Part shown: in pieces, positions 20,801 through 34,192 of the stretch
How the letters are laid out: each line of letters starts with the position of its first letter
Numbering within the stretch: position 1 is the stretch's first letter
Assembly (NCBI GenBank): GCA_004352715.1
Contig: SCFE01000029.1
Span: 2,402,496 to 2,466,495 of the forward strand
DNA length: 64,000 nucleotides
Source of the DNA: Hofstenia miamia
Lineage: Eukaryota > Xenacoelomorpha > Acoela
Direction: 5' to 3'
Notes under the pieces: generated by a model
What the model saw: the letters and a program-made list of their open reading frames with translations, nothing else
Database searches by the model: none
What the model was told of the DNA's origin: nothing
Made by a program: the position numbers and the translations under genes

Positions 20801-23800
20801 CTTTTTCAGTTTGCGCCTATCCACAAGAGTTAAATTATATTTTTGGGTGCTATTTCATTCTTTTGTGCCTATTTAAAAAATCGAAAACAATATAGCCGCC
20901 TATTATTAACGCTGTGTATCTATGGTCTAAAGTGACAATATGGATTTAGCAAGGACCCGAACCCGAAACAGATCTTGATTCGCAACATTTAACGTCTCGG
21001 ATCTCTCTCCAACCGAATGGTGATTAACATCAGTAATTTTTCGATCAACCATTCTAAGCTTTGCTGATATTTACCGTGCTCAGTAGTACTGAGCCAGTAC
21101 CCGAACCCGACCTGACCCGAAATTCGAAATCGGGTCGGGTTTATTCGGGCACCCGATGCCACTCTCTACTATGGACCACTTAGCAGACATTAGTGCAACT
21201 AAAATCACACAAGTAAAAATGATGGTTTTACTCTGTAATGATGCTTTTAAACTTTTAGTTTCATTTTGTGTTGGAAAACTTTTTCTTATGGATTTTATTA
21301 CTATGGTACATTATTTTACTGATGGATTAGAGAAAAACAGTCATATTTAAATAAAATATGTATACATATTTTAATTTGTACATTGAAACGTTCATATTAT
21401 GTGCAAATTGTTAAAGCGGCCCAGGCATTTCCTGGAAAAACAAAGGGATCCAGACACCCTTTTAAACGTTCTAAACAAGACCATAAAGGAACTTTTTGTG
21501 TCATTGTTTTGCTTAACATCAATTCCAAGTAAAAATTCACATCAAAGAATTCACGAAGACCCATCTTTGAGTGGAGAATTCATCAATTGTAAGGTTATAG
21601 CCATATCCATTGCAATAATTTGCAAGTGTGATTATATTGTGGAACGTGAAATTGTTCTCATTCTAAATTTTCGATTCCTTAAATATGCTGAAGTATATTT
21701 CTTAAAATAACTAGAATTGAAATGAACTTCATTCATAATGTTGAAAGTCGCAAATATTTTGCACATTGTGTTAAAACTTTCACATCTTAAGACATACCAC
21801 TGTTCATTAATAGTAAATTTCATTAAATATTATAATATGATTAAAAATTCATTTTTGTTTTAATTTCAATTTTCTAGCCTCTAATGGCAGGCTTTATTCC
21901 ATAGATCAAAATTGACCTCTACATCTTTTGTGGCATAGGAAGATCGATACTTTTATGATCTAATTGGGGAGCGAATTCTGGAACACCCTCCGCCGTTGGG
22001 ATCGAAAATGGTCATTAATAGTATGATTAATAAATAAAAATGGGCATCGTATATTTAAAACATATTAAGCATATAACGAAAAATGCAAAATATCCCACCC
22101 ATTTCTAAATAGATACTACATCTATAAATATATACTGTTCAATTGCTTCAGCAACAACGCATTAATACAGTATTTTAAATGTCGATATCATTATTATTCC
22201 AAATGTAAAAATGCTCAAAACTACTGCCTCCTAAATTTTAAACATGTGCGCGAGCTTGTTAGGTCACGATTAGACTAGTGATTAGTTCAAAAGTGATCTG
22301 TCACATTTTGATTGATCGCCTGTCTAATCACTCGAGATAATTAGCGATGTGACGATCACAAAGAAATCGTGCGCGTACGATTTCCTTGCGATCGTCACAT
22401 TGCCAATTATCTCGGGTGGTTAGACGTGAAATTCCTTTAAATGTGACAGATCACTTTTTATCCAATCACTAATCTAACCGTGGCCTTAACTTTTGCATAG
22501 TTGTAAACACATAAATACCTGTATTAACAAGGAGAAAATATACTGAAAAGTTTATAAAGAATCATTTATAATTAGTATAATAAAGTTTATCCAGAAGAAA
22601 GCAATGACAACACAAACATTATTCGAAAAAACATTTTTAAAAGTTTGCTAATCAAACAAATCATATTAGTATTTTATAAAATATTGAATATGTTTCAAAG
22701 AAAAAATCGTGGAGTATGTATTTACAATGTTATTGAAAAAAGAACTGATGACACGTAAAAAAAATTTGTGTTGAATACAACACAACAAACAATAACATTT
22801 CATTGAAAAGTTAATGTATACATTCATAAAGTCCAAAAAATTAATAATGATAAAAATAACAAAATGTTGAGAAAGGTAATTATGTAAAATGAATGGTTGA
22901 ATTCTAGAACTCACCTTGCCAACAGTCACCTGCTCATTTAGTCTCGCATTATACATTTCGCGAAGTGTATTTCGTTTAACTGAAGGGTCATTGGAGGTAT
23001 AATTTTTCAATTCTTTTTTTATTAAGTCATCTTGTAAGCGTAGAGACTGAAAAATACTCAAACGTGAATAAAACAATTAAATCACTTACATCAATAAGAA
23101 GAGTTAGCTGATAGAACCTAGTTTCATACCCAGACATTTCACTGCGAAGAGCTTTTACGTTGCGCTCCAACTCATTTCTTTGTGATTCGCAATTAGATTT
23201 AACAGCGTCATACTTAGATTTGATAGATGTGTGCTTCTCTTTGACTTCGGCTAAACGTGTTCTCAACTCTTTGACTTCACGTAAAGGTCCTTCCATCTCA
23301 GCACGCTTTTCATTAATTTTAACTCTCAAATCATCTACCTAGAAGAAATCGCATTAATAAAATACTCAATTCAATTCCATTAAATGAAACCTACAAACTT
23401 TAAGACTTAACTGCAACTCTAATATTTTAGATACTTACAGCGTCAGAATAATCAACTAAAGTCTGCCCTTTTATTTCATCAATTTCAGATTTTTTCGTAG
23501 AGACCGCCTGCAGTTCCGAATGAGTGGCAGTGAAACCAGACACACCAGCTTTATCTTCCTTTGCTTCCTAAAAAAACAAATATTAGGTGATATATATTCA
23601 GCAGAAAAACAACATTTGAAAGGTTTTTTAATTATTCATTTCATTGTTATTTTGTTCTTTATTAATTAATATTTACTAAAATCATTTTTTTCATTTATAT
23701 TTAGTTATTTTAACAAAATTTAATTGTTAATGACATGTTCAATCAGTTCAATGTCATCATTCCCAAATTTAAAATCGAAATAATTCATGTTTAATGTAAA

Positions 23801-26800
23801 ACTAGTCTAAGAATATTATTCAAAGAAAAATAACTACCAGTTCGCTGCTGACTCGTTGTAATTCAGTTTCAAGAAGAATTTTTGTTCGTTGTAAATCAAC
23901 GGTATGGGCACGGAGGCTTTCATACTCCTTGCTTAATTTTTTATACTGCTCCAAGGACTGTTTCATTTCTTCCTTCAAATCGGATTTAACCTTCCGAGTA
24001 TCAGGCTATAAATCAGTTGTTTTTAGAGATTTAAGCAGAAAATACTTACAGTAAAAATATGCTCTAGTTCCTGTATTTTGGATTCAAAATCCCTAGTGAG
24101 TTCTTTCAATTCTCGCTGCCTGTCCTGTTCGGATTTGACATCAGCTTCGAATCCCTGCAATTGCTTATTCATGTTCCCGATTTGCTTTTGAACAACACTG
24201 CGAGCTTTAAGGGCTTCGGGATCAGAATCCAATTCTGCAGCAGTTTGAGTCAACTGTTTGACGTCTTGATTCAACACATCAAGCTAAACAGAAAGTAACA
24301 TATGCAAAAATAAAAAGAATCTCTTTAGCCTTAACAGCCTCGCGTACTTGAAAAGACTATTTCCTTGAACATTCTGATTTCATAAAAATTTTAAATTTTA
24401 TCAATACATAAGGTTCAGATAATTATAGGGTTTAAATCCCATGAGATCAGCTTAACTGTATATCAATTTCACAAGCTCATTGAGGTGTACTGCACACAAA
24501 GTCAGATGTCGTAGTACACCTCAATGGGACACAGCAAAGGATAGCGGTTTAAAAACAAAGGGAAGATAAGAATTTTGTTTAATGCCAGTTTCTAATTCTT
24601 TTTCAAGTATTCCTTCAAAAATTCGGAATTTGTTCTAAAATAGTAAAACGAGCGTTCTTGTAGCATAACCGAAGTTAAAATTAATCGAAAACCGTTAAAG
24701 TCTATGCGAGTCATTCTAATTCCAAGGTATATTTTAAGTTCCACTTGCCTCGTTCAATGAGGCTCGTTTTGACTCGATATTTTTTAAAAATATTGTGCTC
24801 TTAGAATTTTTTACATAGCTCTTCCTATTATTTAATAAACACTTCTAAAATAGGGTTATTAGAAAGGCATATTGAATGAAAGAATAAGAAAAATCTGCAT
24901 AATCAAATTAACAAGCAGAACTATAAATTTGCTTTGCTTAAGAAACGCTCGTTGTATATCCAATACAGCTGAATTTATATGAATGAACTTTTATCCATGT
25001 CTAACTATGGATTGGTGAATAACATAAACTACAAGTAATTTTGTATACAAGTTATTTCTACGTCTCTAAATTTACTAGTTTACAACTCCATACCTGCCAG
25101 AGTAGCAACCGGGTCACAAAATGTGACCCATGCACTCAGATAGAATATGACCCGTTGACCCAGTGAGACTTTGCACATTTGCAAAAAATGATTGCTTGGA
25201 ATATACATTTTAGCGAAGCAGCACATTACTCTAGTTCACTTTGGCATTCGAAAGAACTTTAGTCTAACTTTAAACAGTCTGGTGTCCTTTTAAATGGACA
25301 ATCCGATTTTTGACATTTGCAAATTTTATCCAATTACATTAGGAAATTACGACATCATGAGCCAATCATGCATCTATTAGTGAAGGTACTTGAATTTAAT
25401 GGGGAGCATTTGTACTAGAGTGCATTGCTGCATCTAAAGTACTTGAAACGATAAAATTAGTTTTTTCAAAAATTTCCTGATTTTTCATTTTCTCCCTAAC
25501 TAATGTTTAGAAAATTATAATGCTTGCGTGGCATGGGATCTATATATGTAGAAAAACCTGCAAAGCCCATTGAAGAATGCCAATGGGACAAAAATTACAG
25601 AGGAGCCACTCATCTATCCTGTAGTTCTTGAGTTAAAAGCATTTAAGAATTTTTTCAAAAAATAAGAAAATTTTTAAAAAAAATCCTAGTGTGCTTAAAG
25701 GCTAATAATCGGAAACTAACAAGGTGAAAATAAAGCCACTTATAAATAACGTAGTAACCTCATAGTAAACAAGGAAAGGAAAAATTAAATAATCAAGAAT
25801 TTTAAGCTCATAAGAGTATGCCAGCAAAAATTAATTTTGCTTTATAATCCATCAAGTTATTTTGCACACTTAAACTTAGGCAATTAAGTTAAGTATTACT
25901 GAATTTCACTAAAGTATAAAAAAGAGTGTATACATCAAATCTTCAATATAAATACAATGATAACGTTGAAGTTCACCGGACCTGTTTTTATAGCAATCGA
26001 GGAACTACCCCGGCAATAAATTTAGTAGACCCTGTTACTTACTATAAAATGTAAACCATTTGTGCCCTCAGAAGCGGCTTCTAATTGATCGCGGGGTACG
26101 CCCCAATTTTCTAATAAATTGAAGTAGTCATCTCTTTCAGCGCCCATTATAAGGGCTTTCTTCTCATTTAATTGGGATTCCTCTTGAAGAAGTTCTTCAC
26201 GCTGTTCCATTCTCTGACGATATTCGGCGCTTACGTTCATTATCAAATCTAAAATTAACTTAAATAACGTAATGCCCATTTAATTACACCCCTGTTTTAA
26301 ACTTGTGGTGTGGCAATCAATGGAATGTTAGCATTTTCAGAGAAAAATTGTTTAAGAAGTAGCATATATATATATATATATATATTTAAAAGACATTTTC
26401 TGTATTGCAGTACATGAAATCAAAGTTGACTCCGAGGTTCTTTGTAATCGAAAGCTTGAAATAATTCAATCATATACAGTGGTGTGCAAAAGTTTGAATA
26501 CACCTGTTTTTTTATTGATTTCAGTAGCTTAAACCACAATTACTAGCAAAAAAGAATATCAAAAAACCAGCATTGTGTTGAAGTGTTGATTTGCATCTCT
26601 GGTGAAATGAGCTGCTAACATTAGGATTGGCAGTCACTATTTGGTGGATCTGGCAGTCAGCTTGAAAAGAGGTCTTTCTAGATCATCCACTACCTTTCTC
26701 AAAACATTATTGCCTGTAGATGATTGGCTGGCAATTGCATGTTGTGCAATTATATATATATATATACCTTAAATAATGAAATAAACATTTCAAAATGATC

Positions 26801-27911
26801 ATTTATCAATGCAAAATAAGGTAAAAGAGGAAAATAAGATTCGTATGTTACTTAACTGCAAGGTTTTGACATAAAAATACACAAATTTTACGAACTTAAT
26901 ATAGGAAACCTGCGGGTGTTGGAGCAACTGACTTCTTCAATTGTTCAAGATGTCGGGATTCATATTGAAATCTTACTTGTAAGACCTCTAACTAAATAGG
27001 AATACATGTGTCGCATAACAAAGACAAACTAACTTGATTTTTGCGTGCGTCAAATTCTCTCAATAGTAACTCTTTTTCATCACGTTCCTTCTGTAATTCT
27101 GTAACCTGCTCAAAAATTTTTCTGTCTGAATCGGCTTGGATCTTTTGGTTGTTTGATGCTATGCGTTGTTGGAGATTTTCAATTTCAGAACGCATTTTCT
27201 CTTGATCTTTTCGAATTTCATTCAAATCTTTGTCTCCTCGCTGTTTATTCGCAGCCTTTAAAGCTGAATGGTTCTTCTTCAAAATATCTTGGAGATTTTT
27301 GTACTAAAATATACATTCAAATTTTAATCCAGATATTAATTGTATGTACATTCTCCCAAGCATTAAATACTTCTTCATCAGCTAAATATTGTGGATCTGG
27401 ACCCTGGTAAGCTAAAAATTTGGCCAAAATAGACCTTTCTTTTAAGTAATGAAATCTTTCAAGCAAATAATCTAGAACTATTAATAGAAGCTCTCGATGT
27501 TCGGATAGTTCCAAACATTCGTTTATGGAAGTCAACCTAAATATATATACATGTTTTATGCACATTTAAAAAATGCATCATACGCGGATGAGTAGCGACT
27601 ATCTTTGCCAGCAACTTGAGTAGTTTTTTCTAAGACAAATCCAACTATTTCATCAAGATTGTATTCATCATGAAGATCAAATTTTTCATCCTGAAAGAGA
27701 AGTAGCGGGAATTCAACTAATGTATAATTAGCATAAAATTACCTCAATATTCATTGCTTTAAAAATCTTAAATATAATTTCCAAAAGCTTTTTTATGTCT
27801 AATTTGTCCAAGTTGTAAAATTCTATCCGATCTTGTTTAAGTGCTTGTCGAAGCCGATCATTTTGCAGATTTTTAGAAATCCGTGAAAGATAAATGCTTT
27901 TCTCCATTATT
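17887..27911 (-). CDS. IFT81: Intraflagellar transport protein 81 homologue, 12 exons resolved, first exon missing
   Basis: IFT81 is a core IFT-B subunit; with IFT74 it carries tubulin into cilia. Exons, 5' to 3': 27911-27743, 27690-27584, 27536-27350, 27303-27034, 26991-26910, 26248-26043, 24283-24050, 24005-23838, 23567-23439, 23338-23090, 23046-22915, 18069-17887. All junctions are GT-AG and keep phase, giving about 704 residues (human is 676). The N-terminal part fits the calponin-homology-like domain (VLDYLLERFHYLKERSILAK at the family's conserved YLL-ER...LKKRAYLA site). The rest is coiled coil. The C-terminal half is clearly IFT81: AGVSGFTATHSELQAV, KSEIDEIKGQTLVDYSDA, ESQRNELERNVKALR, VKRNTLREMYNARLNEQ, REMWQSLKRLLEVK and the end DERLVL. 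The start is open: no Met in frame precedes NNGESIYLSRI; an ATG at 27906 is one base out of frame. The last intron (4.8 kb) carries transposons. Confidence 0.93.
19316..20643 (-). mobile_element. Tc1/mariner-type transposon, full length, inactivated, in IFT81 intron
   Basis: Terminal inverted repeats of about 125 bases bound 1328 bases: TAGGGTGAACCTGAATTAAC at the left and the inverse of CAGCGTGAACCTGAATTAAC at the right. TA target duplications lie at 19314-19315 and 20644-20645. The antisense transposase (same direction as IFT81) starts at 20461: MIRYSKEERTRILQTYIG, then NDKPRSGRKMSIRTEDAIER and IRKRASQLTISSSIL, a paired HTH DNA-binding domain. Its C-terminal part at 19831-19595 has FLIPELERQNFHHTWFQQVK and FISRFGDISFSPLVLP; the catalytic Asp of the family's FQQDGA box is replaced here by Val. 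The middle is broken by frameshifts. The element is complete in outline but dead, and could only be moved by a transposase supplied from elsewhere. Confidence 0.88.
20935..21165. repeat. CCCGAACCCG-type repeat with hairpin
   Basis: Short motifs GACCCGAACCCGAAAC (20951-) and CCCGAACCCGACCTGACCCG (21101-) are followed by the inverse order TCGGGTCGGGTT and TTCGGGCACCCG. The second half folds into a GC-rich hairpin around AATTCGAAA. Related traces are at 16905-16925 and 47960-47985. It looks like a dispersed element in the IFT81 intron. Confidence 0.45.
22262..22485. mobile_element. PIF/Harbinger-type fold-back MITE in IFT81 intron
   Basis: The 224-base element is almost wholly an inverted repeat with arms of about 110 bases. 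Its ends are GGTCACGATTAGACTAGTGA and the inverse of GGCCACGGTTAGATTAGTGA. It is flanked by TTA on both sides (22259-22261 and 22486-22488). A 3-base TTA duplication with GG-C-CACG ends is the signature of PIF/Harbinger MITEs. The centre, near GCGCGTAC, is the loop. Confidence 0.85.
24478..24526. repeat. Perfect 14-base inverted repeat in IFT81 intron
   Basis: CATTGAGGTGTACT (24478-24491) and AGTACACCTCAATG (24513-24526) are perfect complements with a 21-base loop. It lies in the intron between the exons at 26043 and 24283. It may be the remnant of a MITE end pair; it is short for a microRNA precursor. Confidence 0.6.
26477..26750. mobile_element. Tc1-like transposon end, decayed
   Basis: CAGTGGTGTGCAAAAGT preceded by TA matches the terminus of Tc1-like elements. 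The following 250 bases are unique and degenerate, and no opposite end is seen before the (TA)n tract at 26751. It sits in an IFT81 intron. Confidence 0.6.
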
Positions 27912-30900
27912 ACTAAAAATAGTGAATTAAAAGTCTAAACAGTACTCAAAGGAAACTAAATTAAAATTATGTTTTGGGTTAGAAAAATATAAATCATAGT
28001 GAACATTTCCATGAGGCATTTACTGAGCATCATTATTTAAGTATTCATCTCAAACTTATCGGCGTTTTTTATAAAAAGCGTCTAAATTTTTTTAATAAAA
28101 AACGTACATCTTTTTGTGACTTTAACGTGGAAATTTCAAGAAATTTTTTTTGCAAAATTTAAATTTTCCTAAACTAAAATACTTTGCCACTTTTCCACAA
28201 AGCGTTACAATTAAAATATATAAATAACTTGAAAACATGACATTGACACATGAATATAATAAATAAACTTTAACCGTTTTAATAAATAATGAGTTAATAC
28301 ATTTTCTGAATTTCAACAACTAGATAACAACTTATTTAAGACGAGAGTTATATTTTTCATCAGACATGTGGTTATCAGTGAAGAGATTACTAAAACTCAT
28401 TTGTAAACTTAGTTATGAGAATTCACCCCTTCTCTATTTAAATCCCTTATGCTTTGTATCTTTTACTTCATTGCTACTTGGATTGACTAATGAAAAAACC
28501 TTAGAATTGTCAAGTGGGTGATACACGGCACAACTTGTGTGTCAAACTTTCAAATATAACCCCATGTCAATGAAAATCAAATTTAATAATTTATAAAAAA
28601 ATTGTAGTTTTCACGGAAGTTTCATTTTGCCATGTACAACAAACAGGGAAAGGTTGCGCTATGCGCTCTAACAATTGACAACAGTGAAAAGTCAAAACGT
28701 GGGGGTTGTGAGTAAAGCCATGGCGGCACGTCAGAGACAGACATGGGCTGCATAGAACTTGAGCTAAGATATATAAAATATCTATCGAAATTAAAAAAAA
28801 CTGATTTGACAATTAATCAACAAACTAGCATGAATACTATCGATTTTACAGTTATATATTCACTTGCTTAATTCCATTCTAAAATTAAATAACTTCCATA
28901 TTTCAAAAGAAATATAAATGTGATATTTAATAGTATTACACCAAAACAGCAACATGTTCCAACTTAAGATTTCAAGCAACAGGTTAAACATTTAATGGTA
29001 TAGAACAACACGATTAAACTTCAATACTTCTTCATTTACACTACTCCCATTTCTAACTATCTGATTACTACTCATCAGTTAGACTTTCTTATTTTCTTCA
29101 AAATTTATGTCCTCTCGACTCCTTAAACTGGTCCTCTTTTGTACCTCTCTTCAATTCTGATAATAAGTGTTCTTTTCATATATATTGTAAATGCACTTCC
29201 CGTACTTATTAATATTTTTAGTAGAGCTAAGTTATTATATTTTTAAACTTCACTTTTTTAATCGCCGTAAAGGAAAATAAAGTATTTTTGTTGTTATTCA
29301 AAAAATGTTGCAGTAATATTCAAAGTTATCCTCATTATATATAATGTTCATATATATATAATATAACTTTGTACGCCTCCTCATGCACAAACAAGGTAAT
29401 AATTTATAAACTTTGATAAATGCAACCATGTTCTCTTTTCTTACAAATGTAACGCGACAGCTGTCGTTTTCTGATTTCATTAAATTGCGTGATAGCGAGA
29501 GAAAGTGTAGCAAACCTGTTTGAAAGAGTGATACACTGTCAAACTTACCCCGCACACAAGTCGGACAGGAAAAATCAAAATTTGTAATGGTTTTTTGTGC
29601 CTGTCAATTATAAAATTGAGTTTGAGAAATAAGTTGGACCGCAGGGTTTCTCAACTTCAATTGCCTGTTCTCCATGGTAAGAACTATGAGATTAATTAAT
29701 TTAACCGATAAATTTGCATAATTGACCAAATTCGTAGCATGCGGTATATATTTAAGAACAATAGCAAAGAAAACTTGGAATTTATAAAAAATTATTATCG
29801 AATATTTAATAAATTGCAAGATATAAAAGAATATTTATGCAAATCTATAAATTTTTAGTTTAAATCAAGTCCTTACCAGAAATTTCCAAATACACCGTGC
29901 TAAAAAATTTATATATATATTAATTTCGATTATTCAATGTGTTTTACTTATATTATTATAAGAACTAATATATGCGCTTTGTTGAGTACATAACTTATTA
30001 AGGAAGGTTGTGTGTATAAACATAGGGGATATATGATTAAATTTCTATGAAAATTTACATCGTTCTTTTTGGTGTTAAAAATGTTAACAGTAAGAACATA
30101 AATCATCAATTATAGTCTATATTCGAAAGATTGAAGCACACCTTATATATATATGACGCTTTGTACATAAAAATCTTATTTATTTCATCTTGTATATATG
30201 TGAATTGCTCACATTATTTAAGGCAATGGCTACATCTGTAGGAAATAACTGAATTAAATCAATCTCATTAGGCTATTGCACCTCTTTGAGAAAAATGTTA
30301 ATTACAACACAACAAGCAACAGATTTAAATGTAAAAACGAAATATTTCAATAAATCTAGTAAGCAATGAGGAGTTGTTGAGTAAAACTTAATTAATTGAC
30401 AAAATATCCAAATCGATGAACTACAGGCTTTAGGCACAAAACAAATGAAATGACCTTGCTTTTGATTATAGCTTTATTAAGAATCAGTTAATCGACACTA
30501 CATATGCAAAGATACAAAAGTAAATTAAAAAAGGCGATTGCCTGTTTTGAATCAATTTGCAATTAATTGGTTCTTGCACTACATGCTTAAATTATAAAGG
30601 CCATATGTTTAATCACATATACATTTTCAATATAAGTATGAAAATATATAGTTCTATAGGTTATACTTATTGCATATAACACTTTGAGTAAATTTATTTG
30701 AATTTTCAGTAATAATTGCTTATCGAAAAAGGTAATTGCACCCAGCCGATACACTACAAAATATATGTATTTATAACCATATTAGCGGGATTTATAATAT
30801 CTATGCATTAAAAATGTATGCAATGCGGTCACGTTGACAATAAATTCGGTTTTACTAATCGGTAAATATAATGTGGAAATAAATACAAATCGGAAAAAAA

Positions 30901-32039
30901 TTTATTTAAATATCTCAAGAAAGATGAACATGATTTACACTAAAAAATAAAGATTTGCATGATTATACTTTTGTCTTGTAATTTGTTTTTTTGTCCGGAG
31001 TCTTCGCGTGCAACCTATTCTATACCTTCGCCTTTAATTTGTACTTCTAAAGATCCTCATGATATATAAGAATTCTGCTGCTCAACCTTCAGTGTCTTCT
31101 ATACTGAATTGAATTCCTCAACTTTGCGGTAGTCTCTATGTACCTTTTTAAAGATGTTCAATGTAGATCACTCCTTCACGATTAAAAAAGGACAACTATC
31201 ACTTTGGCTTAGCTTAATTTTTTCACAATGGGCTCTAAATGGGGACGTCAGACGCTCTGCTTTGCTTGACTCCTTGGAAGCTTAATCATAATGGCACAGT
31301 CAAGTTGCATCAACTTGTCAGTATCGGTATCAAATTTATTAATGAATAAATTACACAAATCTTGTTTCATTGTTAGCAAATGAAAACCCATCAACATGAT
31401 AGCTAGTGTTATTTCAGCTATGCGATTATTTAGATGAAATCTAAATTTTGCTATGTATTGAAAGTTATAATCACACGTCTTTGTCAATATCGACTAACTC
31501 ATTCTATTAGTGCCTTTAGTTTTCGACTATAGAAGTACACACTGTTTGATAAGTGGGCTAAAAAAAATTGACCGATTGATGGCATTTAATATTTTTTAAA
31601 GCTGTCAGAGCTAGATTGTTTGTAATAAAACATAAATATTGTTGATAGACAGAACCATCAATGTGCTATACATGACAAACTCATCATTTTAATGTATATA
31701 TTGTGAAAAAATAACTAATTTCAAAAAATAAGCTGCAATAAACGTATTAGTATCTTTCCCCTAGTGATTGGAATGCTGTCCTTTTAAACGCAGTTGTAAA
31801 TAAATAATATAAGTAAGTTTCTAGAAAAATTATTTCGAATTGAAATTTCGAGATTACTATTAGCTAATTTTATCTGAAACCTGTATTTAAATATAATGCA
31901 ATAACCATATAAAATATCGCTATTTTAAGTGAGACTGCTCTATTCTGTGTGTTCCAATCATTAACAAAGAAGTTAAATTTATAATAACATAATTTACAAC
32001 TCAAAATATTTAAAAAACAAAGATTCTGTAGCAAAGTTG
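27912..32039. other. Intergenic stretch upstream of IFT81; no gene recognised
   Basis: Strongly AT-rich. The IFT81 first exon and promoter should lie near its left edge but could not be placed. Short ORFs (for example on the minus strand at 31487-31248) match nothing I know. Small (TA)n tracts occur at 29336-29362 and 29908-29920. Confidence 0.5.
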
Positions 32040-32200
32040 CTGTGTTTTCACTTGCTTACAAGTATACTTGTGAAGATTGTCATCAATCTTACATCAGGCA
32101 CATGCAGACATTCTTCTACAAGAATTGATGAACATCTATCAGGATTCAGAACATTTAAACTCAGAAATTCAACACCATCTACATTGAATTAGTAGGAAAA
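32035..32200 (+). pseudogene. Penelope GIY-YIG relic
   Basis: The plus strand reads VFSLAYKYTCEDCHQSYIR and, after a frameshift, DEHLSG. These are the same landmarks as the GIY-YIG domains at 8.8 and 10.2 kb, in a more conserved form at YTCEDC but truncated. It is an older, independent copy. Confidence 0.65.
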
Positions 32201-34190
32201 TTTTGAAATATTAATTAATTGCAGAATCATTATACATCAAGAAAGACATCAATTCAAATTTTATGAATAAACAAAAAATTTTTTATAACATCAATATTCA
32301 GTATATATATATATTATCTTAAAAGTAGTTAATTGTAAATATTTTTCCTTCCAAATTTGTTTGATAAAGATTTTAAATTGAAACCATTTGAATTTATGAA
32401 GCTCAGTAACTTAACAATTTCATATATATATATATATATATATATAGCATTGTTATATGTCACTTCCCCTAACTCTGACATCACCAAAGACCATTAGAGA
32501 CATCATCAAGGAATTTGAGAGTTTCATACTCTACCACCAGTCTCATAAAAATAAGTCTCAGGCTCTGTACTGAAAAAGTCTCATTATTAATCCTTTTTAA
32601 ATCTTTAAAAAATTGTTTAATTGAAAACACTAGATTGAATATTTGCAATTATTTAATGCTGGTAAACAGGAAGTTTAATGGCTAATTTTTAAAATGAATC
32701 ATAAGATTTAGCTTGTCTAAAATCATTTGTGAATTGGCTAAAATTCTTGCAAACATTTTGAGCAATTGGACAACTGCTGTTGCACTCAGCTCATCTTTAT
32801 TATGTATGTTGCTAACATTTTTTTTTAAAAAATCAAAAATTTTCACAATATTTAGCACAAAACCTCCAGTGATTTTTTTAATGTTTTTTTGTAATTTCAT
32901 TAAATTCAAAATTTGCCATTCATTACCACATGCTTAGGGATCTGCTATTCTCATCACAGACAATCTCATTAAAAACTTTTCTAACCCTTGATACTTTATA
33001 AGCTCAGATCCCTGCAAGAGACCTTGAAATTTTTGCATTTTAATTTTATTTATTGTAAATAACTACACAATGGGTGTGGAAACACTCAACATTGCTTACA
33101 GCACTTTACAGATAATCAATTCATAAAGTGAATAAAAACCTATTTATTATTCTCAAACCAAGCAGATATGATTTGCATAAAATAAATAATCTACATTATT
33201 ATGATGAGAAAGGCAAACCCTTCGCATTGCGTTAATGAGCATCAAGATCACATTGAATCATTCGTCTAAAAAATTCAAAGAATTTTGATTTGATTTTTGC
33301 TGAAAAGTATAATTTGTCGAAAAGTGTTTTTAACAAAATATACTACTACTTAAAAATATTTATACTAAAGAATATTTGTCAATATAAACTAGTTGTAAAA
33401 TAACTGTTATTCAAAGAGAAGAAATTTTTATGAAATGACAGATGCGGGGTTCTTCAGGGTAGATATTTTTAAATTTATAATTTAATAATTTATCAAATTT
33501 TGGAGAAGTACGCTGCAAACCAAAAATCCTATTGTTTGTAAAGAATGGATTAACAATATTCGGAAAAATGAGTTTGTAATAAAATAAATATTTCTATTTG
33601 AAGTGTATATTCTGTATTGCTTTTAAGCACACTAAGATTTTAGTCGTAGAAACTGTTAATTTCATAGGCCCATAGGTTTCGATATATTTTAGAAATAATT
33701 GTAAATGAGTACATGTTTTTGTCCTATATTTATTGTTTTCTAAGGTTTTTTAATTAAAGAAATCATGTTTGTTAGTAATTATGTGATTTAGCAAAACAAT
33801 CATGAAATAGCTTTGAATATACTAAATTCATTGATCATTCTACTTCGTCCTAAGGCTGTTGAATAATATATTCATAAATTATAATTACTCAAATCTTAAT
33901 TTCTTTTTTAATAGGGGTGTGTGAGCCGTGATATTTGTACTTTGATGTATGCAAATTTCCACAGTCTTCCATCAGTAATTTTGGAATCATTAAATAGGGT
34001 CTTAATTTGAATAACAGAGAATAAGTAGTCCTATAGAAAATTAGTTGTCCAAAAGCATGTCATTCACAGGCTGTGTTCCAAATTTTGAACTTAAATTTTT
34101 GAAGCTTGAGGAACTGAATTAATTTACTTAAATATATTCCATGTCTCAGAAATCTCCTTTTTCTCATTTCGATAGACGTATCCCTCTTTT
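32201..34190. other. No gene recognised
   Basis: AT-rich, with (TA)n tracts at 32300-32313 and 32423-32446. Overlapping ORFs on both strands near 32680-32940 match no family I know. Confidence 0.45.
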
Positions 34191-34192
34191 TA

